Assembly (NCBI RefSeq): GCF_049532985.1
Contig: NZ_CP186693.1
Coordinates: forward strand, 2,294,001-2,358,000
From: Promicromonospora sp049532985
GTDB taxonomy: Bacteria > Actinomycetota > Actinomycetes > Actinomycetales > Cellulomonadaceae
Direction of reading: 5' to 3'
Length of the DNA: 64,000 bases
Positions within the stretch are counted from its first letter, which is position 1. Each line of letters begins with the position of its first letter. Under the pieces are notes generated by a model. The model ran no database searches. It had not been told where the DNA came from and saw only the letters and a program-made list of their open reading frames with translations. The translations under genes and the position numbers were made by a program. Below are positions 56,660-64,000 of the stretch, piece after piece.

Positions 56660-57730
56660 GTGCACCTGTTGCGTCACGCAGAGCTGTCCCGTCGCGCCCT
56701 CCTCGCCGCGGGGCTCCTCCCCCTCGTCGGCTGCGCACGGGATCCCGGCAAGGCGACCACCACCTCGACCACCGCGCCGCCGCCCGCCGCATCCCCGCAG
56801 GCCACGTCCCCCCACCCGCGCACCCCCTCGCCCGGAACGCCCGAAGACGCCACGCCGACGGCGGTACCCACCCAGGCGACGGCCGGCACGCCGGTCCACG
56901 GCGATCCCGCCGAGGAGGCCGCGCGGCTCGCGGGCGACGACCCCGTGCTGCACGCGCTGGTCGCCGCGATGACGCCGGGCTGGCTGCCGCCGTCGGCCCC
57001 GGACCCGGAGCCGACGCGGATCTTCGACGACGTCGCGGTGGTCGGCACCGACTTCGTGTCGGCCACGGCCCTGGAGACGTCCGACGGCGTGATCCTGGTC
57101 GACGCGCTCGAGTCCCGGGACCAGGCGGCGGACATCCTGGTGCCGGGGCTGCGCCGGCTCGGCGTCGACCCGGCCCGGATCCGGTACGTGGTAGCGGCGC
57201 ACGGGCACGCCGACCACTTCGGCGGCGCCCAGTACCTCGCCGACCGGTACGGTGCCCGCGTGCTGATGAGCGCCGCCGACTGGGACGTGGCCGCCGCCGA
57301 CGGCTCGCCCGACGTCCCCGAGCGGGACCTGGTGATCACCGACGGTCAGCGGCTCACGCTGGGCGGCACCGCCGTGCGTCTCTGGCTCACGCCGGGCCAC
57401 ACCCCCGGTACCGTCTCGCCGGTGTTCCCCGTGCGATGGCACGGACGCCGTCACACCGCAATGCTGTGGGGCGGGACCGGCCTGCCGGAGGCGGCGTCGG
57501 GCAAGCGCGACTACCTGCGGTCCGTGATCCGGTACGCCGCGCTGATGCGCCGTGCCGGGGTCGACGTCGAGCTGAACAACCACGCCCAGACCGACCACGG
57601 GCTGGAACGCCTGCGCGCGCTCCGGGACGGGTCCGCCGGCCGGGACAACCCGTTCGTCCTGGGCCGGGCCGGCGCGCAGCGTTTCATGCGGGTCCTGGAG
57701 CTGCTGGTCCGCGCCCGGATGGACGCGTAG
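56660..57730 (+). CDS. Metallo-beta-lactamase-fold lipoprotein (subclass B3-like)
   Basis: A 356-aa exported protein. A lipobox (LPLVGC, about residue 24) follows a short hydrophobic stretch, then a 60-residue Thr/Pro-rich linker. The MBL domain has AAHGHADHFGG (HxHxDH), SAADWDV and TPGHTPGT (third His). The order and the AHGHADH motif resemble subclass B3 beta-lactamases and their quorum-quenching or unknown relatives; activity on beta-lactams is not shown. GTG start at 56660. Confidence 0.87.
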   Translation: MHLLRHAELSRRALLAAGLLPLVGCARDPGKATTTSTTAPPPAASPQATSPHPRTPSPGTPEDATPTAVPTQATAGTPVHGDPAEEAARLAGDDPVLHALVAAMTPGWLPPSAPDPEPTRIFDDVAVVGTDFVSATALETSDGVILVDALESRDQAADILVPGLRRLGVDPARIRYVVAAHGHADHFGGAQYLADRYGARVLMSAADWDVAAADGSPDVPERDLVITDGQRLTLGGTAVRLWLTPGHTPGTVSPVFPVRWHGRRHTAMLWGGTGLPEAASGKRDYLRSVIRYAALMRRAGVDVELNNHAQTDHGLERLRALRDGSAGRDNPFVLGRAGAQRFMRVLELLVRARMDA

Positions 57731-57735
57731 GGCGC

Positions 57736-57762
57736 GGGGCGCGGACCGTACGGCCGCGCCCC
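57736..57762. terminator. Hairpin between convergent lipoprotein and secreted-protein genes
   Basis: GGGGCGCGG and its complement are separated by 9 bases, 6 bp after the lipoprotein stop. Confidence 0.65.
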
Positions 57763-57774
57763 GGCTCAGGCGGT

Positions 57775-58347
57775 TCAGCAGGGATCGATCTTCCAGATCG
57801 GGTTCCAGTAGATGTCCTTGCCGGTGTTCGGGCCGATGGTGTCGGCCACCGAGTTGTCGGCCCGCAGGAACCGCGCCGTCACGTCCTGGCTGTTCTGGGC
57901 GTATACGGTGCCCGTGAAGTTGGTCAGCTCGTAGTACTGACCAGGCTGCAGGCAGTGGTAGAGCGCGTAGGCGGTCCACTGGCCGTCGGCCTCCTGGTTG
58001 CGCACGCACAGGCGGTACAGGGGGCAGTCCTCGACCATGTACCGCGAGTCCTGCTCGGTGAGGTTGGCCCGGACGTCCTCCGGCTTCGGCCAGATCGACG
58101 GGTCGCCCTTGGCCGGCGCGTACGCCGCCCCGTCGTCGCCGGCCGACCAGCTCCCGCCTCCGCCACCACCTCCCCCACCGCCCGTGCCGCCGCCGTCGAG
58201 CCGTGCCTCGGCGGCGGCCGTTCCCCCCGCAGTGCTCGCGACGGCCGGCGCCGCCACGCCCACCGCGAGGACCGACAGCAGCGCGACGACGACGGCGACC
58301 AGCCGTCTCCCCAGTTTCGTGCCCGCACCAGTGCTGGAAATGCTCAT
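57775..58347 (-). CDS. Secreted Cys-containing protein with poly-Gly linker
   Basis: A 190-aa exported protein. Signal peptide helix LVAVVVALLSVLAVGVAAP with cleavage near AVASTAGG, then a poly-glycine linker (about residues 52-65) and a C-terminal domain of about 120 residues with four Cys (EDCPLYRLC, YHCLQPG, final DPC). No known family is recognised. Two disulfides are plausible outside the cell. Conserved aromatic residues (SRYMVEDCPLY; YYELTNFTG) suggest a compact beta domain. The ATG at 58347 gives a complete signal. Confidence 0.7.
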   Translation of the reverse strand: MSISSTGAGTKLGRRLVAVVVALLSVLAVGVAAPAVASTAGGTAAAEARLDGGGTGGGGGGGGGGSWSAGDDGAAYAPAKGDPSIWPKPEDVRANLTEQDSRYMVEDCPLYRLCVRNQEADGQWTAYALYHCLQPGQYYELTNFTGTVYAQNSQDVTARFLRADNSVADTIGPNTGKDIYWNPIWKIDPC

Positions 58348-58488
58348 GTCTCGGCTCTCCCCGTGTCACCAGACGGCCTGCCTCTCAGGCCGTGGCGAGC
58401 GTAGGACGCGCCGTGAGCGGTTCCCAGGGCGTTCGGCGCAGGCCGAAAACCGCCCCAGGACCGTATCTTCACCCGCGCCGGACCCTCT

Positions 58489-59925
58489 TTAGCGGCCCGT
58501 GCGGCTCCGGTACGCCTCGACCGGCCACGCCGTCATCGCGCCGATGCGCACGGAGACGATCGCGCCGTCGGCGTCACGCTCCACCTGGACCGCCTCCCCC
58601 ACCGTGCCGAACCCGGCCACGGGCTCGTGGAGCAGGCTCCCGCCCGAGACCACCAGCCGCTGCGCCACCTCGGCCGGCTGCGGGGAGCGCGGGTTGATCG
58701 CGTGCAGGATGCCGCCGAGGTCGACGACGTCGGCCACGCCCCACAGGTTGGCGAACCGTCCCACGGGCGCGTCGGCCGGGACGGGCGCCACACGGTCGCC
58801 GTCGGCCCCCTTCCCCGGTGCGGCAGACGCCGCGACCTCGTCCGCGGCCGCGAGCGCCAGGTCGATCAGCTGGACCACGCCGTTGGCGATCTGGCCGGCG
58901 ATGCCGTCGACGGCGTTGGTGAGGGCGGAGACGACGAGCCCGTCGACCGGGTCGATCCAGGTGCGCGTGATGTGCCCGGGGTAGCCCCCGGAGTGGCCGA
59001 CGAGCTCGCGGTCGCCGACCTTGCCCACCTCGATGCCGACGCCGTACCGGCCGAGCTCCTTGCCGCGCACGGTGACGCGGGACTCCTCACGCTGCATGAT
59101 CCGCTTGCTGGCGTCGCTGATCAGCGTGGTGTCGCCGAGCACGTGGGCCGAGCCGTAGCGGACCATCTCCCGTGCCGTGGAGTACCAGCCGGTGGCGGCG
59201 GCCATGGCGCGGGTGTCGACGTGCGGGACGACCTGGCGGACGTCGCCGTGCGTGATGCGGCCGGTGTGCCCGGCGGCGTACTCGGCGGCGCGGGCGGGGT
59301 CGAGCTCGGACCCGGTCCGGGTCAGCCCGAGCGGCGCGACGACGGCGGCGCGCGCCACCTCGTCGTACGTCTTGCCGGTGACCCGCTCGATGATGATGCC
59401 GAGCAGGCTGTAGCCGATGTTCGTGTACTTGAAGTGCTCGTTCGGCTCGAAGACGATCCCCTCGGCGCGCACCACGTCCAGCACCTGCTCCCGGTCGAGG
59501 AAGGGCTTGTGGTGCTGCCAGAAGTCCCCGTCGGACGAGTCGCGGACGATGCCGCCCTGGTGACCGAGCAGCTCCCGGACGGTGACGTCGGCGGCGCGCG
59601 TGCCGTCGAGCTCGGGCACGAGGGTGCCCACGGCGTCGTCCAGGCGCAGCTCGCGGCGCTCGACGAGCTGCATGACCATGACGCCGGTGAACGTCTTGGA
59701 GTGGGACGCGACGCGGAAGAGGTGGTCGCTGGTGAGGTCCTCGCCGGTCTCCAGGTCGGCCTTGCCCCAGGCGAGGTCGACGAAGACCTCACCGCGGCGG
59801 CCGACGGCGAGCTGCAGGCCGGGCATGCCGTGGTAGGCGGCCTGGAAGGAGGCCCAGTCGGCCAGGTAGGGGGCGATGGTGCGGAGGGTCCGGGCGGTGC
59901 GGTCGTCAGTCAGGTCATCAGTCAC
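58489..59925 (-). CDS. Serine hydrolase (beta-lactamase/class C-like)
   Basis: A 478-aa serine hydrolase. The catalytic Ser-Lys is in RVASHSKTF (SxxK, near residue 73), YTN forms the second motif, and GHSGGYPG the third. A C-terminal domain of about 140 residues follows the hydrolase fold. There is no signal peptide, so it appears cytosolic. Family members act as esterases, D-amino-acid peptidases or beta-lactamases; context gives no choice. The GTG start is at 59925. Confidence 0.87.
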   Translation of the reverse strand: MTDDLTDDRTARTLRTIAPYLADWASFQAAYHGMPGLQLAVGRRGEVFVDLAWGKADLETGEDLTSDHLFRVASHSKTFTGVMVMQLVERRELRLDDAVGTLVPELDGTRAADVTVRELLGHQGGIVRDSSDGDFWQHHKPFLDREQVLDVVRAEGIVFEPNEHFKYTNIGYSLLGIIIERVTGKTYDEVARAAVVAPLGLTRTGSELDPARAAEYAAGHTGRITHGDVRQVVPHVDTRAMAAATGWYSTAREMVRYGSAHVLGDTTLISDASKRIMQREESRVTVRGKELGRYGVGIEVGKVGDRELVGHSGGYPGHITRTWIDPVDGLVVSALTNAVDGIAGQIANGVVQLIDLALAAADEVAASAAPGKGADGDRVAPVPADAPVGRFANLWGVADVVDLGGILHAINPRSPQPAEVAQRLVVSGGSLLHEPVAGFGTVGEAVQVERDADGAIVSVRIGAMTAWPVEAYRSRTGR

Positions 59926-59942
59926 AGCAGCATCATGCCCGG

Positions 59943-60596
59943 TCAGCGCTGGCGGGCGTGCCGCGGGGTGTCCTGGCCCTGGCGGCCGCGCAGCGTCTTG
60001 ACCAGCCACCACACCACGAGCAGGACCACGACCACGATGACGACCTTCTGGAACACGCCGACGCTCTCCTCGACGATGTGCCACTGGTCGCCCAGCAGGT
60101 ACCCGGCTCCGACCAGGAGGGTGTTCCAGACGCCGGACCCCAGGGTCGTGAACGCGAGGAACCGCCAGACCGGCATGCGCTCCACCCCTGCGGGGATGGA
60201 GATGAGACTGCGCACGATCGGGATCACCCGGCCGATCAGCACCGCCCAGTCGCCGTGCCGGTTGAACCAGGCCTCGGCCTTGTCGACGTCCTCCAGCTTC
60301 ACCAGGGGCATACGGTCCACGATGCTGCGCAGGCGGTCGCGCCCCAGCCAGGCGCCGAGCCCGTACAGGATGATCGCACCGACCACGGAGCCTGCCGTCG
60401 TCCAGACGAGGACCTGCCACAGGACGAGGCTGCCCTGCGAGGCCGTGAACCCGGCCAGGGGCAGGATCACCTCGCTGGGCAGGGGCGGGAAGAGGTTCTC
60501 CAGGGCGATCGCTACGCCAGCGCCGGGTGCGCCGAGAGTCTCCATGAGCCCGATGGCCCAGTCGGCGACGGTCGTGGCGAAGCTTTGTGTCGTCAT
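59943..60596 (-). CDS. DedA-family membrane protein
   Basis: A 217-aa protein with six hydrophobic helices and the DedA motifs ENLFPPLPSEVILPLAG (about residue 33) and RVIPIVRSLISIPAGVERMP. DedA proteins are proposed lipid scramblases or transporters in membrane homeostasis (family knowledge). The ATG at 60596 is the only good start. It shares a 129-bp promoter region with a divergent two-component pair. Confidence 0.9.
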   Translation of the reverse strand: MTTQSFATTVADWAIGLMETLGAPGAGVAIALENLFPPLPSEVILPLAGFTASQGSLVLWQVLVWTTAGSVVGAIILYGLGAWLGRDRLRSIVDRMPLVKLEDVDKAEAWFNRHGDWAVLIGRVIPIVRSLISIPAGVERMPVWRFLAFTTLGSGVWNTLLVGAGYLLGDQWHIVEESVGVFQKVVIVVVVLLVVWWLVKTLRGRQGQDTPRHARQR

Positions 60597-60627
60597 GCCC
60601 CAACGCTATGTGACCGCGAGGGGGTCG

Positions 60628-60696
60628 GCGGACTGCGGTGCTCCCCCAGGTCAGGGCGGTAGGCCGGAGGAAGGGGTGCGGTTTGCCGCAGTCCGC
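60628..60696. promoter_or_regulatory. Inverted repeat in the DedA/histidine-kinase divergent region
   Basis: GCGGACTGCGG and its exact complement lie 47 bases apart. The sequence CGGACTGCGG also occurs near 63.7 kb before the epimerase gene. Operator or structural element; unresolved. Confidence 0.45.
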
Positions 60697-60725
60697 GCCG
60701 CCGGCACCGTCATTATCCTGGCGAC

Positions 60726-61925
60726 GTGGACTCCGCCCCCGCTGCCTGGCGCAGCACCCCTGCCCGCATGCTGGGGGGCTCCGCCCTCGGGGCGCTGACC
60801 TGGCCCGTGGACCTCGGTGCCGCCCTGGTGGCGGCCGTGGCGCGCCGTCCGACGCCGCCCGGGCCGGTCGGGCTGCTTGTCGCCTGGCACCGCCGGCGCA
60901 CCGCACGCTTGCTCGGGTGGGCCGACGACGGCGCTCCGCCCACTCCCGCGCGGGCGGCCGCCTACCTGCTCGCCCGGGCCGGTGTCGGTGTGCTGGGCAC
61001 GCTGGTGCTCGGGCTGCTGGCCTACGGGCTGTTCGCGGTGGTGGCGGGGCTGGCGTCGTGGCTGTTCGACGTGCGGTTCACCGTCGAGCCGCCGCTCCAG
61101 GGCGAGGAGCCCGGCATGACGACGGCCGAGCTGCTCACGATGGTGCCCCTCGGCGCCGTCCTGCTGTACCTCGACCTGATGGGGCTGTTCGGCGTCGGCG
61201 TGCTGGACCGGGCGGCCGCCGCGCGGTGGCTGGCGCCGAGCCGCAGCGAGCGGCTGGCGGCGCAGGTCGAGTCGCTGACGGTGAGCCGGGCGGAGCTGCT
61301 GGCGGCGCTCGACGCGGAGCGGGGGCGGATCGAGCGCGACCTGCACGACGGGGTACAGCAGCGGGCCGTGGCGGTGGGTCTGCTGGTGGACCGGGCGCGG
61401 CGGGCGTCCGCCGGGACCGCGGGCGGCGGCGGGGGCACGGCCGGGACCGCCGCGGTCAGGCTGCTGGAGCAGGCGGCCCGGGAGGTGGAGCTGCTGGTGG
61501 GTGACCTGCGGGAGGTGGCGTGGCGGGTGCGCCCGACCACGCTGGACACGCACGGGCTGGAGCCGGTGCTGCGGGAGCTCGTGGGCCGGGCGGCCGTGCC
61601 GACGGTGCTGGAATGGGCGGTGGCCGGCCGGCTGCCCGGCGGGGTCGAGGTGACGGTGTACTACGTGGTGGCGGAGGCGTTGACCAACGTGGCGAAGCAC
61701 TCCGGGGCGCAGGCGGCAGGGGTCGCCGTGTCGCTGGTCACCGGCCCTGCGGACGCCGTCGTCCACGTGGTAGTCAGCGACGACGGCGTCGGCGGCGCGC
61801 GACCGCGACCCGGCCACGGGCTGGCCGGCCTGGCCGGGCGGGTGGCCGCCGCGGGCGGCACGCTGGGCGTGGTCAGCCCGGCCGGCGGGCCGACGAGGAT
61901 CGAGGTGACGCTGCCGTGCGCGTGA
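60726..61925 (+). CDS. NarL-type sensor histidine kinase
   Basis: A 399-aa kinase. Two or three membrane helices fill residues 80-160. The phospho-acceptor is in RDLHDGVQQRAVAVG (H near residue 209) and the ATPase part in VVAEALTNVAKHSGA and GHGLAGLAGRVAAAGG. This is a typical actinobacterial class with a DUF4118-free, membrane-only input. The GTG start at 60726 is the first fitting codon after the inverted repeat. It overlaps the response regulator gene by about 10 bases. Confidence 0.88.
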   Translation: MDSAPAAWRSTPARMLGGSALGALTWPVDLGAALVAAVARRPTPPGPVGLLVAWHRRRTARLLGWADDGAPPTPARAAAYLLARAGVGVLGTLVLGLLAYGLFAVVAGLASWLFDVRFTVEPPLQGEEPGMTTAELLTMVPLGAVLLYLDLMGLFGVGVLDRAAAARWLAPSRSERLAAQVESLTVSRAELLAALDAERGRIERDLHDGVQQRAVAVGLLVDRARRASAGTAGGGGGTAGTAAVRLLEQAAREVELLVGDLREVAWRVRPTTLDTHGLEPVLRELVGRAAVPTVLEWAVAGRLPGGVEVTVYYVVAEALTNVAKHSGAQAAGVAVSLVTGPADAVVHVVVSDDGVGGARPRPGHGLAGLAGRVAAAGGTLGVVSPAGGPTRIEVTLPCA

Positions 61926-62554
61926 TGCTGGCGGAGGACTCCGCGCTGCTCCGGGAGGGCATCCGCAGCCTGCTGACGGACGAGGGGCACGACGTCGTCG
62001 CGACGTACGGCTCCGCCGAGCCCCTGCTGGCGCGGCTGGCGGCGGAGCGGCCCGACGTCGTCGTGCTCGACGTGCGGATGCCGCCCACCCACACCGACGA
62101 GGGCGTGCGGGCGGCGGCGGAGATCCGGGAGCGGTGGCCCGACGTCGGGATCCTGGTGCTGTCGCAGTACGTGGAGCGGGAGTTCACCGGGGTGCTGCTC
62201 AGCGACGAGGCGCGCGGCGTCGGGTACCTGCTCAAGGACCGGGTGATGCGGGTGGACGACTTCCTGGACGCGTTGTCCCGGGTGGCCGCCGGCGGGCTCG
62301 TGCTGGACCCGGAGGTGGTGGGGCAGCTGTTCCGGTCGACCACGCACGCGCTGGGCGGGCTGACGTCGCGGGAGCTGGAGGTGCTCGGGCTGATGGCCGA
62401 GGGCCGGACGAACGCCGGGATCGCGGCGGCGCTGTACGTGTCCGTGTCGGCGGTGGAAAAGTTCGCCAATGCGATCTTCGACAAGCTCGGGCTGCGCGCC
62501 GGGGACGGGTACAACCGGCGGGTGCTGGCGATCCTGCGGTACCTGGAGGCGTGA
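61916..62554 (+). CDS. NarL/LuxR-type response regulator
   Basis: A 212-aa regulator. The receiver carries VRVMLAEDSALLREG at the start and the phospho-acceptor Asp in VVVLDVRMPP (about residue 53); the LuxR domain has LTSRELEVLGLMAEGRTNAGI and VSVSAVEKFANAIFDKLGL. Starts at 61916, 61922 or 61925 are possible; the first keeps the usual spacing before AEDS. Coupled to the preceding kinase; targets are unknown. Confidence 0.9.
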   Translation: MRVMLAEDSALLREGIRSLLTDEGHDVVATYGSAEPLLARLAAERPDVVVLDVRMPPTHTDEGVRAAAEIRERWPDVGILVLSQYVEREFTGVLLSDEARGVGYLLKDRVMRVDDFLDALSRVAAGGLVLDPEVVGQLFRSTTHALGGLTSRELEVLGLMAEGRTNAGIAAALYVSVSAVEKFANAIFDKLGLRAGDGYNRRVLAILRYLEA

Positions 62555-62557
62555 GGC

Positions 62558-63664
62558 TCACGTCAGGCAGTACGCCGCCGTCGCGGCCGCCGCGAACGGG
62601 ACGAAGCCGTCGCCCGTGCCCGAGGCGAGCAGCAGGGTGAGGCCGCGGCCGTCGTCGCGCCGGTAGGCGTAGGTGACGTAGCCGAGCAGCTGCCCGCCGT
62701 GGCCCCAGAGGCTGCCGCCGCACGGCAGGTCGAAGCGCTCCAGGCCGAGCCCGTAGTGGAAGCCCATGCCCATCGGCACGGTCGTGCGCATCTCGGCCAG
62801 GGACTCGTCACTGATGAGGTCCCCGCCGAGCAGCGCGTCGAAGAAGGTCTGGAGGTCGCCCGCCGTCGAGACCATCTCGCCGGCCGCCCAGTCGAGGGAG
62901 ACGTTCTGCTCGGTGACGTCGACGGTCTCTCCGTCGTCGAGGGTCGTGGTGGCGTGGACGGCGGGCTCCAGCAGGCCGGGGTCGTCGCCGGGGAACGTGG
63001 TGCCGTGCAGGGCCAGCGGTTCCAGGATCCGGTGCCGGACGACGTCCGCGTACGGCCGGCCGGTGACCGCCCCGACCAGCCTGCCCGCCACGACGTAGTT
63101 GGTGTTGGAGTAGCGGAAGTCCGTGCCCGGCGGGAAGTAGGGCGCGTGGCGGAACGCCTCGGCGAGCAGCTCGTCCGGGGTGTAGGCGGTGAGGCGGGCG
63201 GCGCCGCGCCAGCGGTTGGTGGACCAGCCCTCGCCCTTCATGTAGTCGTACAGACCGCTGGTGTGGTTGAGGACCTGGCGGACGGTGATGGCCGCGCCAC
63301 CCGGGACGGTGCCGGGCAGGTAGGTCTCGACGGGGGCGTCGAGGTCCACGCGTCCCTCGTCGACGAGCTGGAGGATCGTCGTCGCGACGAAGGTCTTGGT
63401 GACGCTGCCGATGCGGAAGCGCTCGTCGCCGGCGGGTGGCTTGGTGAGGCCGGGCCTGGCACGGCCGGACGTCCAGGTGCCGGACGGACCAGGGGCGGTG
63501 ACCGAGAGGAGGGTGGCGGAGGTGGACGTCGAGGTGCTCGCGGCGACGGCGCCCAGCACCTGCGGGCGGGCCAGGCTCACGGTGAGTGCGGCCCCGGTAC
63601 CGAGAGCCAGGGTGGTGACGAGGACGGCGCCGATCGCGCGGCGAGCGGTGGACGGTGCGGACAT
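62558..63664 (-). CDS. Exported serine hydrolase (D-alanyl-D-alanine carboxypeptidase/class C-like)
   Basis: A 368-aa protein. An N-terminal hydrophobic helix (AIGAVLVTTLALGTGAAL) acts as signal or anchor, followed by the hydrolase fold: Ser-Lys in RIGSVTKTF (SxxK), RYSNTNY as the YxN motif and WGHGGQLLG as the HxG motif. It probably trims peptidoglycan stem peptides or hydrolyses esters outside the membrane. Convergent with the response regulator with 3 bp between stops. Confidence 0.87.
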   Translation of the reverse strand: MSAPSTARRAIGAVLVTTLALGTGAALTVSLARPQVLGAVAASTSTSTSATLLSVTAPGPSGTWTSGRARPGLTKPPAGDERFRIGSVTKTFVATTILQLVDEGRVDLDAPVETYLPGTVPGGAAITVRQVLNHTSGLYDYMKGEGWSTNRWRGAARLTAYTPDELLAEAFRHAPYFPPGTDFRYSNTNYVVAGRLVGAVTGRPYADVVRHRILEPLALHGTTFPGDDPGLLEPAVHATTTLDDGETVDVTEQNVSLDWAAGEMVSTAGDLQTFFDALLGGDLISDESLAEMRTTVPMGMGFHYGLGLERFDLPCGGSLWGHGGQLLGYVTYAYRRDDGRGLTLLLASGTGDGFVPFAAAATAAYCLT

Positions 63665-63793
63665 GACCCTCAACCTAGGAATCGGCCCGATCCCCCCGGA
63701 CTGCGGGAAGCCGTACCGGCTGCTGCGGGACACCGCCGGGCCGTCTGTCGAGCCGCAATCGGCGCCGCAGGTGAGGCGCCCTAGGGTGATCCG

Positions 63794-64000
63794 GTGCGCA
63801 TCTTCCTCGCCGGAGCGACCGGCGTGATCGGGTCCCGTCTGCTGCCGCTGCTCGGCGCGGCCGGTCACGAGGTCACGGGCACCACTCGTTCGGCCTCGCG
63901 TGCCGGTGCGATCGAAGGGCTCGGCGGCAGCCCCGTGGTCGTGGACGTGTCAGAACGGGCAGGTATTCACGACCTCCGGGTGCGGGACCTGGGCCAAGCA
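63794..64000 (+). CDS. NAD(P)-dependent epimerase/extended SDR (partial, C-terminus beyond window)
   Basis: Sixty-nine codons are visible. MRIFLAGATGVIGSRLLPLL carries the TGxxGxxG dinucleotide-binding motif of extended SDRs, and GHEVTGTTRSASRA follows as strand 2. The GTG start at 63794 fits the motif position. Function beyond nucleotide binding cannot be judged. Confidence 0.75.
   Translation, partial: MRIFLAGATGVIGSRLLPLLGAAGHEVTGTTRSASRAGAIEGLGGSPVVVDVSERAGIHDLRVRDLGQA

Noticed and set aside
60628..60696. A third repeat family with the copy near 63.69 kb
   Set aside because: Only CGGACTGCGG and loosely similar flanks are shared; that is too short in such GC-rich DNA to claim a family.

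Overview
The window is very GC-rich and codes densely on both strands, with GTG starts, ATGA/TGATG gene overlaps, an InhA-type enoyl reductase, an IdeR-type iron box and an actinobacterial SOS box. This points to an actinobacterium. The xylan and arabinan enzymes (GH10, GH43) and the ImuA/ImuB cassette fit a Promicromonosporaceae/Cellulomonadaceae-like member of the Micrococcales, but that placement is inference. No phage, plasmid, insertion sequence, CRISPR array, rRNA or tRNA was seen. Most of the window looks chromosomal.

Layout. 0-1.8 kb: SOS-controlled imuA-imuB (minus strand, imuB cut by the window edge). 1.9-15.7 kb: acyl-CoA catabolism. One operon (start near 6784) holds acyl-CoA dehydrogenase, thiolase, Zn alcohol dehydrogenase, FabG-like reductase and MaoC hydratase. 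A second (start near 14899) holds SDR, TetR, quinone oxidoreductase, SDR, an APH-fold kinase, an ACAD10/11-like dehydrogenase and an acyl-CoA ligase. Each has a divergent partner (thioesterase; TetR-type regulator), and the two divergent promoter regions share a conserved element. 15.7-20.8 kb: PEBP, YbaK, MHYT protein, siderophore-interacting protein with iron box, SpoU methyltransferase and a short sigma factor lacking region 3. 20.8-26.7 kb: a 962-aa membrane hydrolase-like protein, a membrane protein, and a divergent histidine kinase/response regulator pair. 26.7-30.2 kb: YchJ-like protein, XRE regulator with divergent SDR, GH10 enzyme. 30.3-35.3 kb: TetR plus two ABC exporter half-transporters with an unusual small ORF between them. 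35.5-38.2 kb: slipin, NfeD and an ABC ATPase. 38.3-42.4 kb: hypothetical gene, glycogen genes, SerB. 42.5-46.7 kb: FabG-FabI-SixA and DUF3099-Zn protein-SURF1. 47-53.8 kb: ABC-F protein, secreted GH43, MFS exporter, anti-sigma-like protein, NERD-like protein. 53.9-64 kb: short threonyl-tRNA synthetase behind a Thr-codon leader peptide and attenuator, zinc metallopeptidase, metallo-beta-lactamase-fold lipoprotein, secreted protein, two serine hydrolases, DedA protein, a second two-component pair and the start of an epimerase.

Two themes stand out. First, long inverted repeats, several perfect, sit at gene ends and mostly lack U-tracts. Two families recur within the window; one member lies in frame inside imuA and another supplies the stop codon of the ThrRS gene. 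Second, there are several candidate regulatory devices: a threonine attenuator on a synthetase gene, a translationally coupled 51-aa ORF made of a 25-codon duplication, a TetR with a Pro/Gly-rich collagen-like insert, and a sigma factor with altered promoter-reading residues.
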